NCBI GenBank assembly: GCA_012274445.1
Contig: JAAROD010000076.1
Span: forward strand, 62,001 to 126,000
Length of the DNA stretch: 64,000 nt
Reading direction: 5' to 3'
Source of the DNA: Sclerotiophoma versabilis
Lineage: Eukaryota > Ascomycota > Dothideomycetes > Pleosporales > Didymellaceae
The first letter of the stretch is position 1. The number at the start of each line of letters is the position of its first letter. Below, piece after piece: positions 11,210 through 21,409 of the stretch. Below the pieces are notes generated by a model. It worked only from the letters and a program-made list of their open reading frames with translations. It had not been told where the DNA came from and made no database searches. Position numbers and translations under genes: made by a program.

Positions 11210-11914
11210 ATGCACTCCGACATCTTCATCCTGGCCGTGCTTGGCCTTGGAGTCACATCTGCCTCGACAACTCCCTATGCCCAGAATTTGACATTCAACT
11301 TCAACGCCTTGCTTGATGGCAGCCTAGATGACATGCCAGCCGTATGTATGGCTTGTGACTCACACCATTCTCTCTCCTTTTAAGAACACAATACTTGATT
11401 TGTTATAAGAAAGGAAATCTTGTTATCTCAGGCGACTGCCTTCTTGACGCTGGCAAATCGTGACAAAGAGAATGGCGTAGTCATGGGTACTTTCATTGGT
11501 GCTGCGCTTACTATTCATATCCCTATTGAACATGCAAAGAGCAAACTGGCGAGTGTTCTTGTTGTTGATATTGTCCTTGGTACTCAACTTGCAATGAGTT
11601 TCTGCGCACTCAATGTGCCTATTTTGAACGATATTCTTGAAGATCTGCCTGATCTCGGTCTGGCTGGTGGAGAGCGAACTATGGGGCTATCATTTGTGCA
11701 GACAGTAGATGCCACTCTGGATGGTCCTGGAGTTAATGCTGCACGGCTTACAAGGTTTTCTGTTCTGATTTAACAGACGCTACGATCTTTACATCTCCAC
11801 AGTCCCGACGACCGAGTTGATTATGTCACAAAGGAGCTTACACGAGAAGATGGGCAACTGGTAGACTCACTTGTCGAGGGACTCCGCACCACTGGATTTC
11901 TCTGCAATAAGTGA
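11210..11914 (+). CDS. secreted protein of unknown function, probably truncated
   Basis: Three exons (11210-11341, 11432-11754, 11803-11914) give a 188-residue protein. Introns are 90 bp (donor GTATGT) and 48 bp (donor GTTTTC, weak). Residues 1-18 (MHSDIFILAVLGLGVTSA) look like a signal peptide followed by a mature start. The mature part is rich in Ala, Leu and Asp, with few Cys; no domain is recognised. The frame ends at TGA 11912, but the neighbouring frame continues with similar composition to 12126 and then, past a TAG, to 12324. One extra base at about 11894-11895 would explain this, so the annotated protein is probably the truncated product of a decaying gene (see the next entry). Confidence 0.6.
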
Positions 11915-12324
11915 TTTTACCGGATTTGGCGCTCTTACTGATGCCGCTTCCGGACTTTCGTAAGTACTATCCACCGTTGTCGCAGGTGCACGCCGTTAGC
12001 AATTTGAAGGCAATTGTCTGTCAACCCCCGAATGCTCTCAGGTTCGATGGCCCTCTGAACACTTCATTCGAATTGAAATTGCAAGCTCAACTTGTTGCCA
12101 ACGCTATTCGCGATGGTCTTTCCTAGGCTGCAGCGGAAATCGGCTTAACCTCACTCGAGACTTGGCCTCAGCAATATCGCCAAATAACGCATCAACAGAA
12201 TGAGAAACTTGCATTTGGTATCCTGAATATTCTCGACCGCCTGAAAACTGGATATCCTATGTTCGAAATCTCACTCTCCGTGTCTCTTTCCAGTCCTTCC
12301 ACAGCACCCTCTTCCAATACCTAG
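11895..12324 (+). pseudogene. out-of-frame 3' half of the secreted-protein gene
   Basis: In the shifted frame the text runs DFSAISDFTGFGALTDAASG. A canonical intron follows (11960-12041, donor GTAAGT, acceptor CTCTCAG), and the frame then continues SFDGPLNTSFELKLQAQL to a TAG at 12124-12126. The same frame stays open for another 65 codons after that TAG, to a TAG at 12322-12324. A working splice site inside an unreachable frame, plus an isolated in-frame stop, are signs of recent decay. A sequencing error at the frameshift is the main alternative. Confidence 0.55.
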
Positions 12325-12793
12325 AATACAGCCACATGGTACTTTAATGCTATGTTCAGCAATCTTACTAATTTGTCACCTTGTCGGATCCAATTGTAGT
12401 CCACTGACAACGGCCTACCCGCCCAAGGAGACACGCATGCTACCGGGACCACGAACTACCGTCAGCAAGGGAAAGCCTGTTTTTGCATCTGCAGCTGGTC
12501 ATTCGCCTCACCTCGATAGTACTGTAACGGGTACACCTCAATTCCACGTCCGACTGTATGGAATGACAAGAGTGCAAAGATAGTTTCCAAGACAGAATAA
12601 ACATCTCCAACTGAACTCTGACAAGTCTCAAAAATCAAATTCTCAAACTCCAAGACTATGCTATATATGCATACGTGCTCTTAAAACGCTCGCTTTAAAA
12701 ACTCAACATGCTCGCTGAATCGCTTGCTTCCAACCGCGCCACTCCTCTCTCTATCTTTCTTTCCTAAATTACTCCTTTCTCACCAAGTGACAT
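12325..12793. other. intergenic, nothing recognised
   Basis: The spacer between two convergent transcription units. It is AT-richer near 12640-12790, consistent with 3' UTR and polyadenylation sequence. Confidence 0.5.
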
Positions 12794-13348
12794 CTAAGCC
12801 TTAGCAGCTTCAAGCAGCTTGGTGTGCTGCTCGGGGTGCGTCTTCTCAACATTGCCCTTGGCAACCTTCTTCATCATGAAGTTGCCGTCAATCACAACGT
12901 CCTCGGTGAGCTTGCCGCCTCCAATGCGCCATTTGCCAGCGATGGTCAAGATGCCGACAGGTGGCTTAGCGTTGACCAGCGAGTCGACGCCGTCGGCGAC
13001 GTTGGTGAGGGTGAGCTTGTATGTTGTCTGTGGGAATGGTCAGAATTAAGCTTTTGCGATCGAGCTGCAGGATTGAGACTGAATGGAGATTGTGAAGTGC
13101 GACTTTAAATTGAGACTGGATAGAGGGTGTGGTTGTAAATGTGATGCGGTTTGGAGACGTACCTGGCCAATGGGCTTCTTGTCCGTTACTGTATAGGTTG
13201 CGGATGTAGCTGCGTCGCCGGACTCGAAGGCGTAGCTGACGAGCGAGGGGCAGAGGGTTTTGATCATGAGTTCGTGGTTGTGAAGGGCAGCGATGACGAT
13301 GGCGGCGTCGGTGCTGCCAATGGAGGTCTCGATGTGGGAGGTAGACAT
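12794..13348 (-). CDS. DUF7053-like (SRPBCC-fold-like) small protein
   Basis: Two exons (13348-13163 and 13027-12794) with a 135-bp intron (donor GTACGT, acceptor CCCACAG) make 139 residues. The N-terminal half has the pattern of fungal DUF7053 proteins: an ALHNHELMIKTLCPSLVSY helix, then a strand ending in YTVTDKKPIGQ that splices into TTYKLTLTNV. The C-terminal half has alternating strands (GILTIAGKWRIGGG, EDVVIDGNFMMKK). A lipid- or small-ligand-binding fold is plausible from this pattern, but no function is known. The ATG at 13348 is well placed, and the upstream region contains no in-phase extension that makes sense. Confidence 0.75.
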
Positions 13349-14860
13349 GGTGATGTTTGTGTTTGTTGGTTTGAGTGTTCGAGGTTGGAGTTGTTGTAAG
13401 ATAAAGAGTTGTTGGAGAGGCTTTGGCTGAAGTGTTGCAGTGTTGATGAGATGAGCTGTTGGTGATCTTCAATTGCTGACGAGACGCTCTTCTTATATAC
13501 ATACCTGACCCCATCACGAAGTAATACGCGTAAACCCTATTCAACATCCCCTCAAACACACTGCCCTGCATCATTCGTCTTCGTCCTACTCGCCTAACCG
13601 CAAGTACACTAAACGCACTTTGTCCCTTACACATTGGCACGATGCCGACGATCATCCGACCGCGGAGAGACAGCCAAGTCGTAAATAGCAGCCATCGAAA
13701 CGCACCGTGTTGTTCCCGCGAGTAAGAAGTGTCAGTGCGCGGCAATCTTGCGGAGGGCCTGCGGTATGGGACCCTGACTTCTGACAGCAGCCGGTTCAGA
13801 GCTATGAGGCGCGCCGATCGGCAGCCAAGCCACTTCGTCGCGAACGGCAGCTCTGGTGTTTGACGAGAGATGGGCAGAGCCAAAAATAATGGCTTTTGAG
13901 ACGCCTATGTGGGCTGACCATCACTCTCACACTGTGGCTAGAGTTGTGACAAGCAAGACCACGCGACTGCAGCAGAGCTAGAGAGCTGACGGGGGCCGCA
14001 GAATTGCACGTTGGTCAGCGCGTCGCATCTCAACTCTACCAACGATTATTGACTGCGTCAGTACGAGTTCACGAGTACCGCAGACACGGTCATGTCAGGA
14101 TGTTGACCGGCCATTTCGGCACGGAGTCGCACTCCAGAAGCCTGGGATTGGCAGTGCGCGGACGAGTCGATACGAAGTGTTCGTGGTTTCGTTTCGCTGG
14201 TTGGATGTTTCACGACGGCAAGCGGATTTGGGGAGCCGAGTGGCGCTAGATCAACGCGCTAGTGCGTAGATCAACATGCAGCCTTGTGGTTACATCTTCA
14301 CCCAAGGAACTCTTATCTTCCTTACTATCACCAGCAAAGAATGTAGGTCCCTGGCATGTCCCTTTGCGAGTTTCTTGTGCGTTTGAAGCTCATACTTGGG
14401 CATCTGGGCGGAGTTACACGATTTCGAAAGCAGATTCAGGGTCTGCTGGCAATGAACTCTATTTTTGCCTGATTCGCGAAGCTCACGATACCCACTTCAG
14501 ACAGTCTGACACCGCGGAGCTGTCCGTATCCCAGATTTTACTGGACAAAGTCCCTGAGATGTTTCGATAAATCTGACAGAAGCGTGCAACACGCTTTCCC
14601 AACTGCATACAGCTGACTACAGGTGTAGTCAACCCAGGCTATGCACAAGCGTGAGCTTCGCGTATTTCGTATTGCAGTTACAACCACTTCTGGGGGCTTG
14701 TGACAAAGTTCGATGCGGCTTTCTGCTATACATTCACCCGTACCATATCCCTTACTTCACCATGCCTCTACCCTGCGCAGGTGCAAAAGCAGCCATGCCT
14801 ACGCTTCTCTCACTCCGCACATTGCCATCACAACTTCCATCTTCCTGCATTCTACCAATT
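13349..14860. other. intergenic, nothing recognised
   Basis: Roughly 1.5 kb with short frames on both strands. The GC-richer part (13600-14250) shows one 305-codon frame on the minus strand extending from the gene downstream, but it overlaps that gene's exon and intron out of frame and has no protein-like motifs. Confidence 0.45.
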
Positions 14861-15459
14861 CTACTCGCACCGCCCTTGATGACAGTGGTGTGCAGGACAA
14901 TAGTACTGAAGAACATTGAATCTTTCGCGAGACTGTCCAGGTAGCCTAGTGTGGAAAACCACGTTGCACTTTGCAGTAGTAGTGTCGCTGGTACTGCACG
15001 CAAAGAACTTGACGCCTACAGAAACGAAATTTATGAACAGGCATATCCATAGTTATTGTCGTATTGCTGTCTGCGATAGATTCATACGTCCATCCGACCT
15101 TCCAGAGTGTGTTGTAGATTAGGCCTCTGCATCTTTTCACAAGCTCAATATCGATGTTACTCAGATCCTGAATGTCCTCAGGAATTCGGCCGTTGAGGGC
15201 AGTCATCGGATTGTGAATAATTTCGTTAGACAGCGTTGAGGTGACATGTGCTTTGCTCGAAAATTTGTTTGAAAGCTGCCGGAAAGTCACACGCCCACCA
15301 GACCTCTCTGCCACCCTAGTTAGGGCAAATTGGCTGTGTATAGAATCTATCCATGCAAAGTACTTTAAGGATTCCGTCCTCAGTCAATTCTTTGGCCTTG
15401 CGTATTTTACCAATTGCGTTCACACCTTGATCGGCTTTGCCGGGCGCACTTCCAGACAT
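14861..15459 (-). CDS. possible small protein with Cys-rich tail
   Basis: A three-exon model in perfect phase: 15459-15364, 15305-15099 and 15007-14861, giving 149 residues. Exon 1 starts MSGSAPGKADQGVNAIGKIR and continues with a Lys/Glu-rich stretch. Intron 1 (58 bp, donor GTACTT) has a CTAAC branch-like site 12-16 bases before its acceptor. Exon 2 contains IPEDIQDLSNIDIELVKRCR. Exon 3 encodes a Cys- and His-bearing tail (ACSTSDTTTAKC, then YYCPAHHCHQGRC). The second intron (91 bp, donor GTCGG, acceptor CAAG) is the weakest part. There is no signal peptide, so the Cys-rich end is not obviously secreted. I do not recognise the family. Confidence 0.35.
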
Positions 15460-16082
15460 GTGAGAGACCTAGAAACCGTCGTATATAGTCCCTGTGACAT
15501 ATCCTGTGACAACAGGACCAGAGTCTGATAGAGCGCAAATGCAGACAGACACACAGTAAAAATTGAAGCGACTGAGACTAAAGGAGGCGACGAGGAAGAG
15601 TTATTGGACTGGAAAATATTGCGGAGGCTAAAAGGACATGACTAAGAAAACACTGCCGAATAGGTGTTATATTCACACTAACAATGTATCCTTCCGTGAG
15701 TGAAACTGTGTACAAAGTATGGCGAGGGCCAGAAATCTGCACCGTAGATCGTCGCAGTGCGCGGTTACTATGTGCCATGACTAGAGATGACTGGGAAACG
15801 GGCATAGAGTAGAATGTTTTACACAGTTTGCCCAGGTACTTGCATGGGTAATGCATGATTGTCGGTTGCTGCTCAAGCCTCGCGTATGCCGATCAAAAAA
15901 GCCAAGATAGCCAAAAACACACAACACTGCTCATCAGATTTCCCCAGTTGTGAAGGAGGCAAAAGCGACAAAGTCCGCAGGAAAGAAAATACCATCATCC
16001 AAAAGCAAACGCCGCCGCAATGAGGGGTATACCCAAAATCCAAAGCCTTGCCCAAGCGAAAGTAATCAAGTATAATCATAAG
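15460..16082. other. intergenic, nothing recognised
   Basis: Between two minus-strand genes. No supported coding sequence was seen. Confidence 0.45.
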
Positions 16083-18065
16083 TCATACCGCGATGGGTGG
16101 TGAGCCAAACGGGAAGTCGTCATCGTCATCAAAGAAAGTGGAAGCCTCTTGTGTAGACATACCAAAATCACTGAACCGCCTCGAGACTGTAGTGGTGGTA
16201 GTGAATGTAGGCAGCGCTCGACATGGCTTTTTTGCGGGTGGCAGAGGCTTAGGCGGAGATGCCATTTGCCTTTTAGGCTTGGACTGTAGCGACTTCTGCG
16301 GGCGTACCAAGGGAGGAGATACATGATCTTGCTCCGAATTGATTCTGCGTATGTTTGCAGTCCGCGATAATGGACCGGGCGGAACTGATGGTGGAGGCTT
16401 GAAGGTCCTGCTGGGTACAGCAGCTTTTGCTATCGGTGATGTAGCTTTTCCGGCGGGCTTTGTGCTTGTTGTAGGCTTTGAATTCCACACTTGCTGTAAA
16501 TGGGGCTCGTCGTCCAGGTCGTCCAACGAGAAGTCGAGATCTTGGGTCGAAAGAGGAGGCACTGACTCGATGATCTCTGGCGGTCGATTGGTTGTTTTTG
16601 ATCGTGAAGTCCTGTCAGTGGTCTCCCCCGCAAGTTCCCGCGCAATTTGTGTGCCGCTCTCGAGGAAGTCATCCCAGCCATCGAGTGCAAGCAGACTATG
16701 TGCGGCGGTCTGCAAAGGGACGGAAGGCTTCAATAAGTTTGACGATTGTACTTTGGAAGCTGGGAGCCCTGGCAGCTTAAAGCTGGGGTTTGGGCTTATT
16801 TGTGGCTTTGGTTTGCTTGCAGATGGAGTAGGTTTCTTAACTAGTGTAGGCGGCCGTGCTTTTCCGTTGACTGTCGGTAATCTGAAGCCAGATTGCGGAA
16901 CCTCTTGCAGAACGTCTGTCGATATGTAGTCGATCGCGACACGTACGGGATATTGAGTTCTTGTGAAGGGGAAGTCGTCGTTATTGCGGTACTTTGCGGG
17001 GAAAGGAACCCGCGTGACGACAGTCTTTGTACCCGCAAGCTGGCCATCGAGGGTGAGACATTCCAGGCGCTCATTCTCCACTCTAAGAATTCGCACATGC
17101 TGACTCTTAGACAGCTGACTACTTGTGTTTAGATCTCTTAAGCACACCACTACGCACCCGACTTTGACTCGCAGTCGGTGTGGGGGAAGCCCGACAGGGT
17201 TCAGCTTATACAGCAAGCCATGTGGAGGCGTCCAACTTGATGCAACCGCGGCCACATCTTGCGACAACAACTCGATAACTTCGCCAGGCAGCTTCTCTAA
17301 CGCCGATTCGACTGTTCTATTCACAGGCCCATGTGTGCGCGTGAACTCAACGTCTTCTTTCGAAGGGGCTTGTTTCGGCAGGTCCTGCTGTAAGATCTGC
17401 GTAAATGGAACATTAGGCGAGTGCTGACTTCTACCTGGAGTCCGTCTCTCGGGCGTAGGGGGTGCGGTCGCAGAACGGAGTGGGACAGATATCGATTCGT
17501 TCACAGGTTCCTCAACCGGATCTGACATGACAAAGTCATGCACTTCAAGCAGCGTATCATCGTCCAGCTCGTCGTCTACCCAGCTTTCTCCATCCTGCAC
17601 AGTTGTCACAGGCAAGTCCAGCATCGCGTCGTCTATATCGTCGTCATCATCAAAAAGCTCCTTCTCGATGTCTTGCGCGATAACCTCTAACTTCTTGGCC
17701 AATTCTTCTTCTCTCTGCCTTTCTTCTCCATTTCGTCGCCGCTCTTCCTCCTGCTTCTTACTGATGCCCAGAAATGCTTCCATGCCCTTTTTCAAGTCCG
17801 CCTGTGTATGACTATATCCGATCAACTGCGTCGCCAGCCCCACGCCCATCTGTTTCCTTATCTGTTCCTCTTTCTTCTCTCTTTCGAGGCGTTTCTCTTT
17901 TGCCAGCCTCCGGCGCTTCTCGGCTTCGCGCTCATACGCTGCGCGCTGTTCGAGCTCATAACCGCGCTGGAGCTGTTTATGTGTGCGTTCGGATATCGCA
18001 GCGCCGTTCTTCTTGTAGGCTTTCTTGACTTCGGTCGAGGTCTGTGCAATGTGCTTCGGTGGCAT
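16083..18065 (-). CDS. coiled-coil protein with Pif1-like 2B segment, no helicase motor
   Basis: An intronless 660-residue protein. The ATG at 18065 sits in a strong context (GCCGCCATGCC). Residues 1-135 are highly charged and helical (KKAYKKNG, then an Arg/Lys/Glu coiled coil), including the conserved-looking MGVGLATQLIGYSHTQADLK. An acidic stretch follows (138-175). Residues about 280-378 strongly resemble the last part of Pif1-family DNA helicases: LNPVGLPPHRLRVKVGCVV, then FPFTRTQYPVRVA. The Walker motifs and the helicase motif VI that normally follow are absent. The C-terminal third is Pro/Ser/Lys-rich and ends in an acidic patch (FDDDDDFPFGSPP). A role in DNA replication or repair is inference from the segment alone; the protein cannot be an active helicase by itself. 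Confidence 0.8.
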   Translation of the reverse strand: MPPKHIAQTSTEVKKAYKKNGAAISERTHKQLQRGYELEQRAAYEREAEKRRRLAKEKRLEREKKEEQIRKQMGVGLATQLIGYSHTQADLKKGMEAFLGISKKQEEERRRNGEERQREEELAKKLEVIAQDIEKELFDDDDDIDDAMLDLPVTTVQDGESWVDDELDDDTLLEVHDFVMSDPVEEPVNESISVPLRSATAPPTPERRTPGRSQHSPNVPFTQILQQDLPKQAPSKEDVEFTRTHGPVNRTVESALEKLPGEVIELLSQDVAAVASSWTPPHGLLYKLNPVGLPPHRLRVKVGCVVVCLRDLNTSSQLSKSQHVRILRVENERLECLTLDGQLAGTKTVVTRVPFPAKYRNNDDFPFTRTQYPVRVAIDYISTDVLQEVPQSGFRLPTVNGKARPPTLVKKPTPSASKPKPQISPNPSFKLPGLPASKVQSSNLLKPSVPLQTAAHSLLALDGWDDFLESGTQIARELAGETTDRTSRSKTTNRPPEIIESVPPLSTQDLDFSLDDLDDEPHLQQVWNSKPTTSTKPAGKATSPIAKAAVPSRTFKPPPSVPPGPLSRTANIRRINSEQDHVSPPLVRPQKSLQSKPKRQMASPPKPLPPAKKPCRALPTFTTTTTVSRRFSDFGMSTQEASTFFDDDDDFPFGSPPIAV

Positions 18066-18923
18066 GGCGGCGCATTGCTGGAGGTGCACGGGTGATGGGT
18101 GACAGTGCTCGTGCGCGATGTCGCGGCGGCCGTATTGTACGCTAAGGGCTTGGCAGGCGCGAAATCACGTGGAGTATTCTTTCATCATCGTCTCCGCTTG
18201 GGTTAGGGTTATACCACATGTTGGAAACGCAGTAGGTGGCTGGGATGATTCAGATAATCTATAACACGGGTTGGCGCCTCTTACAAAAGAGTGCGAAAGC
18301 ATATTGAACGGGACTCATAGAACCGAGGGAGAAGATGGGGATGGTCATGCACAACGTCAGTGGTAGTGACAGAGTGATACAAGAGACTAAAGTTTGTTGT
18401 GAATATCAGCATAATTCAAATGCTGTATGTGAGCTGGACGACTACAATAATTGAACCATGAGGAGTAATATGTGCCACTCAGCTCCGGAGCATATTTCTG
18501 CGACCATGCCCGAGCAAGCGCCTAGCGCAGCCGTACGTCCCTCCAACACGAACCTCTCAACACTACAAAAAGCTCTCACGCCCAGACCTGAAGCTCCCTG
18601 TTCTCAGATTACCATCTGTGCACTGCCAATCGCACCACCAACACCTAGACCTACCCACTTATACTGCGTCTTGTTGCCACTACGGGCTGGAGGGTCGACC
18701 ATGTAGGTTCGGCCCAATCCTTGTTCCCGCTTACTGTGGCTGACACTGAACCGCCTAACGGCTTGAGAGACAGAGCTTGTAATGGTGGTATGGTGTGGGT
18801 GCGGTGATGATTAGATAATGCGTTTTCGTGTCCTCCAGTTGGCAGCATCATCAAATACCATGAAGCTGTTCATGATAGCTGGTACAACCTGCTATCCAAG
18901 GCCCATGCTTACAAGATGCCGAT
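18066..18923. other. intergenic, nothing recognised
   Basis: The promoter region of the upstream-facing gene plus the 3' region of the next one. Short frames only. Confidence 0.5.
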
Positions 18924-21409
18924 CTACTCAGGTAAGTCAAGACCATGCATCAGCCCAGCGGCAGAAGCAGACAAAGCGGAAGAAACAACAGCAGACTTCT
19001 TCAACCGTGCAGATGTGCGTGTAATCTTTAACCGGGATGCTGGCTTGCTTCTACCCCTGCCACGAGCGACAGGCATCTCGAAATCTGCATCGCCATCACC
19101 TCCAGGTGCTGTAGAATTGGCCTTAGATTTGCCCTTCATTGGAGCCTTCGCGCGCGGACCAGTCTTAAGTTTTTTCGCTATCGGGACGGGCGGCTCGGTA
19201 TCACCATCGACTGCCTCGATGGAACGCTTTTCGGAGTGGCCCTTCGGCTCCGTGGCTGCTGCGGTTGCTAAGGTGTCACTGGAGCTCGAGTTACCGATTG
19301 GAATTGAGAGCTTGACGATCAAGCTGGGTCGCTCTCCAGTGGTTGCGAGGGCGGCTGTGACCTTGGGTGGTGCCTTTTTGCGTGACGCCTTCTTGATGGT
19401 CGGAGGGCCGGCTGACTGCTCCCTAGCGGTGTCGGGAAGAGGTTCCAGATGTCCAGCTACACCTGCTGGGTATCTTCTAGATGGGATAACGCATTCTGCG
19501 TCAGGCGCATCTACTGAATAATGCGTGCCACCATTGACCTTCTGGCGCTTGTCGCTGAGCGATTCCTCAACCATGTCTGCATCACGAGCACGCTTGGTGC
19601 CCGTCTGTCCGGCAGCTGCTTTCTCTGACTTCTCTGCTTCAAGTCTGACTACTTCCTCAGCCGCCAGCCTGGTCACCTTCTCTGCTGCGAGTCGTATGGC
19701 ACGTTCCCTATTCGCCTTCTTATTGCTCGCTACGCGTGTCTCGAGATGATAGGAGTTTCCGACAACATCGTAAAGGCGTTGGCCTTTCAGAAGGTCTTCG
19801 CATGTTGTCTTGGAGTGCTGTGCTGGAGTTGGAGTGTGGCCACAAATGTAGGACGCCATTGGACTTACCTTCAAGATGAGCGCGGTAAGGTTGAATCGAT
19901 CCCTGAATGTGAAGTACCTCGTCTTGTAGTACATGTTCCTGAAGGCGGGATCCTGAACATAGTATGTCCAGCCGTTGATGTGGACATTGATTAGGGCATC
20001 CTGTGACTGAAGTGAGTTTGTAACATACGGAGAAGTCCTACCAAACTTACTAAAACCTGCCTAGCCAGTACTTGCACGAAGTCATTATCGTAAAAGGTAC
20101 GGTCAACCCACCGAGTAACAAATTCAGTAGTGTCACGTACTTCAGCGACTTCTATCCCGCTGTAACTAATAGCCTTGACGAGCAAATCGAAGCAAATCTT
20201 GTCATGCTCTAGTTTCACCGGGATAGAGTGGTCGTTGAGTGGTGGAGACCAAAGCATTTGCTGATGTCCTGGGACGTGTGGAATCTGCAAGAGCTGAAGC
20301 GTCTCTTCTTTGAGCTTTTTGGTAGCTACGTTTAATTTCTTCGCATGTGTAGGGTCGTGCTTGCCGAAATCGTTCCCCGGCTTGGGATCCAAAAAGACGT
20401 CATCTACGGCAAAGTCGTAGTCTGGACCAGGAAGCTCAAAAGCAGAAGCTTCCTCATCAGCAGTCTGCCTCTTTGCGCGTGGCTTGCGGGGTTGTTTCTT
20501 TGGACTCCGTTTGCCTTTCGTAGGTTTGGTGGTCTGGGGATCCGTCTGGGAGTTTGCCCGGAAAGACGCGTTCGTAGAAGTAATGGTCTGGGATTGTTTG
20601 GTGTCTGTAAAATTTTCAGTATGTATACTCCAACAGAGACCTCTGAGCTTACCTTCTCCGCCCTGGAACTGCTGACTGCCTCCCGGACCATCAGTGGTAA
20701 AGTCTGTATTCACGCCAATATAGTGGGAGACATCGTTGGTGTTGACAGATCCAGCAAGCTCACCCTTCACTTTGTGCGCGTCGTTATCATTACTATCATT
20801 ACTGAATGGTTCCATGTGAGGGCGGCTCAATGGCTCGGTAGTGGTAAAAGGATCTTGCCAGTTGAAGTCAACTGTGGAAATGTCAGTATTCATATTTTTC
20901 AAGGGGACACACGCCAAACCATTAGCCTGTTCAGTATTTGTAAGGGCTTGCAAGGGCTCAGTGGGCTGAAGAGCTTCTAAACTCGTGGCAGCCAGATAGT
21001 TGCCGAAGAAGGTATCATCCCACATCGCTGCGTCCATGTACTCCTGGGAGACTGTCTGGCTATTGCTAGTGACGTTGGTAGATGGAGAATAGTTCCGTTG
21101 GGGAGTGGAGTTGCTCAGTAACTGGGAAGTGTGGTCGCAACTTTGATGTTGGTCGACGTTGGTCAAGTACCTTTCAAGCTCTGCACGTGTCTGTTAGTCA
21201 ACGGGTACCGATCAATTGTCTCTTGTAAGCTCACCATGGAACGGCATTCCAATATCCGGTGAGACCCCATGAGCTTCTTCTGCGTGAATATCGGGAGGAG
21301 AAAGAATCGCGGAGCTGCTACTGAATGACTCGTAGTCGTTCGATGGCCGATCGGGGTAGGGTAGCGCAGGAGCACCGCCCTCCAAAGGTAAAGATGGGTA
21401 TTGGTGCAT
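18924..21409 (-). CDS. 760-residue protein of unknown function with basic tail
   Basis: Five exons: 21409-21235, 21180-20653, 20604-20051, 20000-19869 and 19817-18924. All introns are 48-54 bp with good GT-AG ends, and the total is exactly 761 codons. The N-terminal half is Ser/Thr/Asn/Gln-rich and probably disordered, with a Lys/Pro-rich patch (KGKRSPKKQPRKPRAKRQ). The central part, from DPTHAKKLNVATKKLKEETL through INGWTYYVQDPAFRNMYYKT to LLKGQRLYDVVGNSYHLETR, looks folded. After it come a Lys/Glu helix and a long Lys/Arg/Ser/Pro tail with RGRGRSKP, which resembles an AT-hook. Basic patches suggest a nuclear, chromatin-associated protein (inference). Introns 2 and 4 contain no stop and are multiples of three, so retention would still give a readable protein. 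Confidence 0.72.

Noticed and set aside
12966..13883. 305-codon minus-strand frame
   Set aside because: Overlaps the exon and intron of the DUF7053-like gene in another frame, and its text is low-complexity and not protein-like.
20897..20937. Candidate 41-bp intron in the 760-residue gene
   Set aside because: Removing it would shift the frame into an immediate stop, and the donor is poor, so the sequence is kept as coding.
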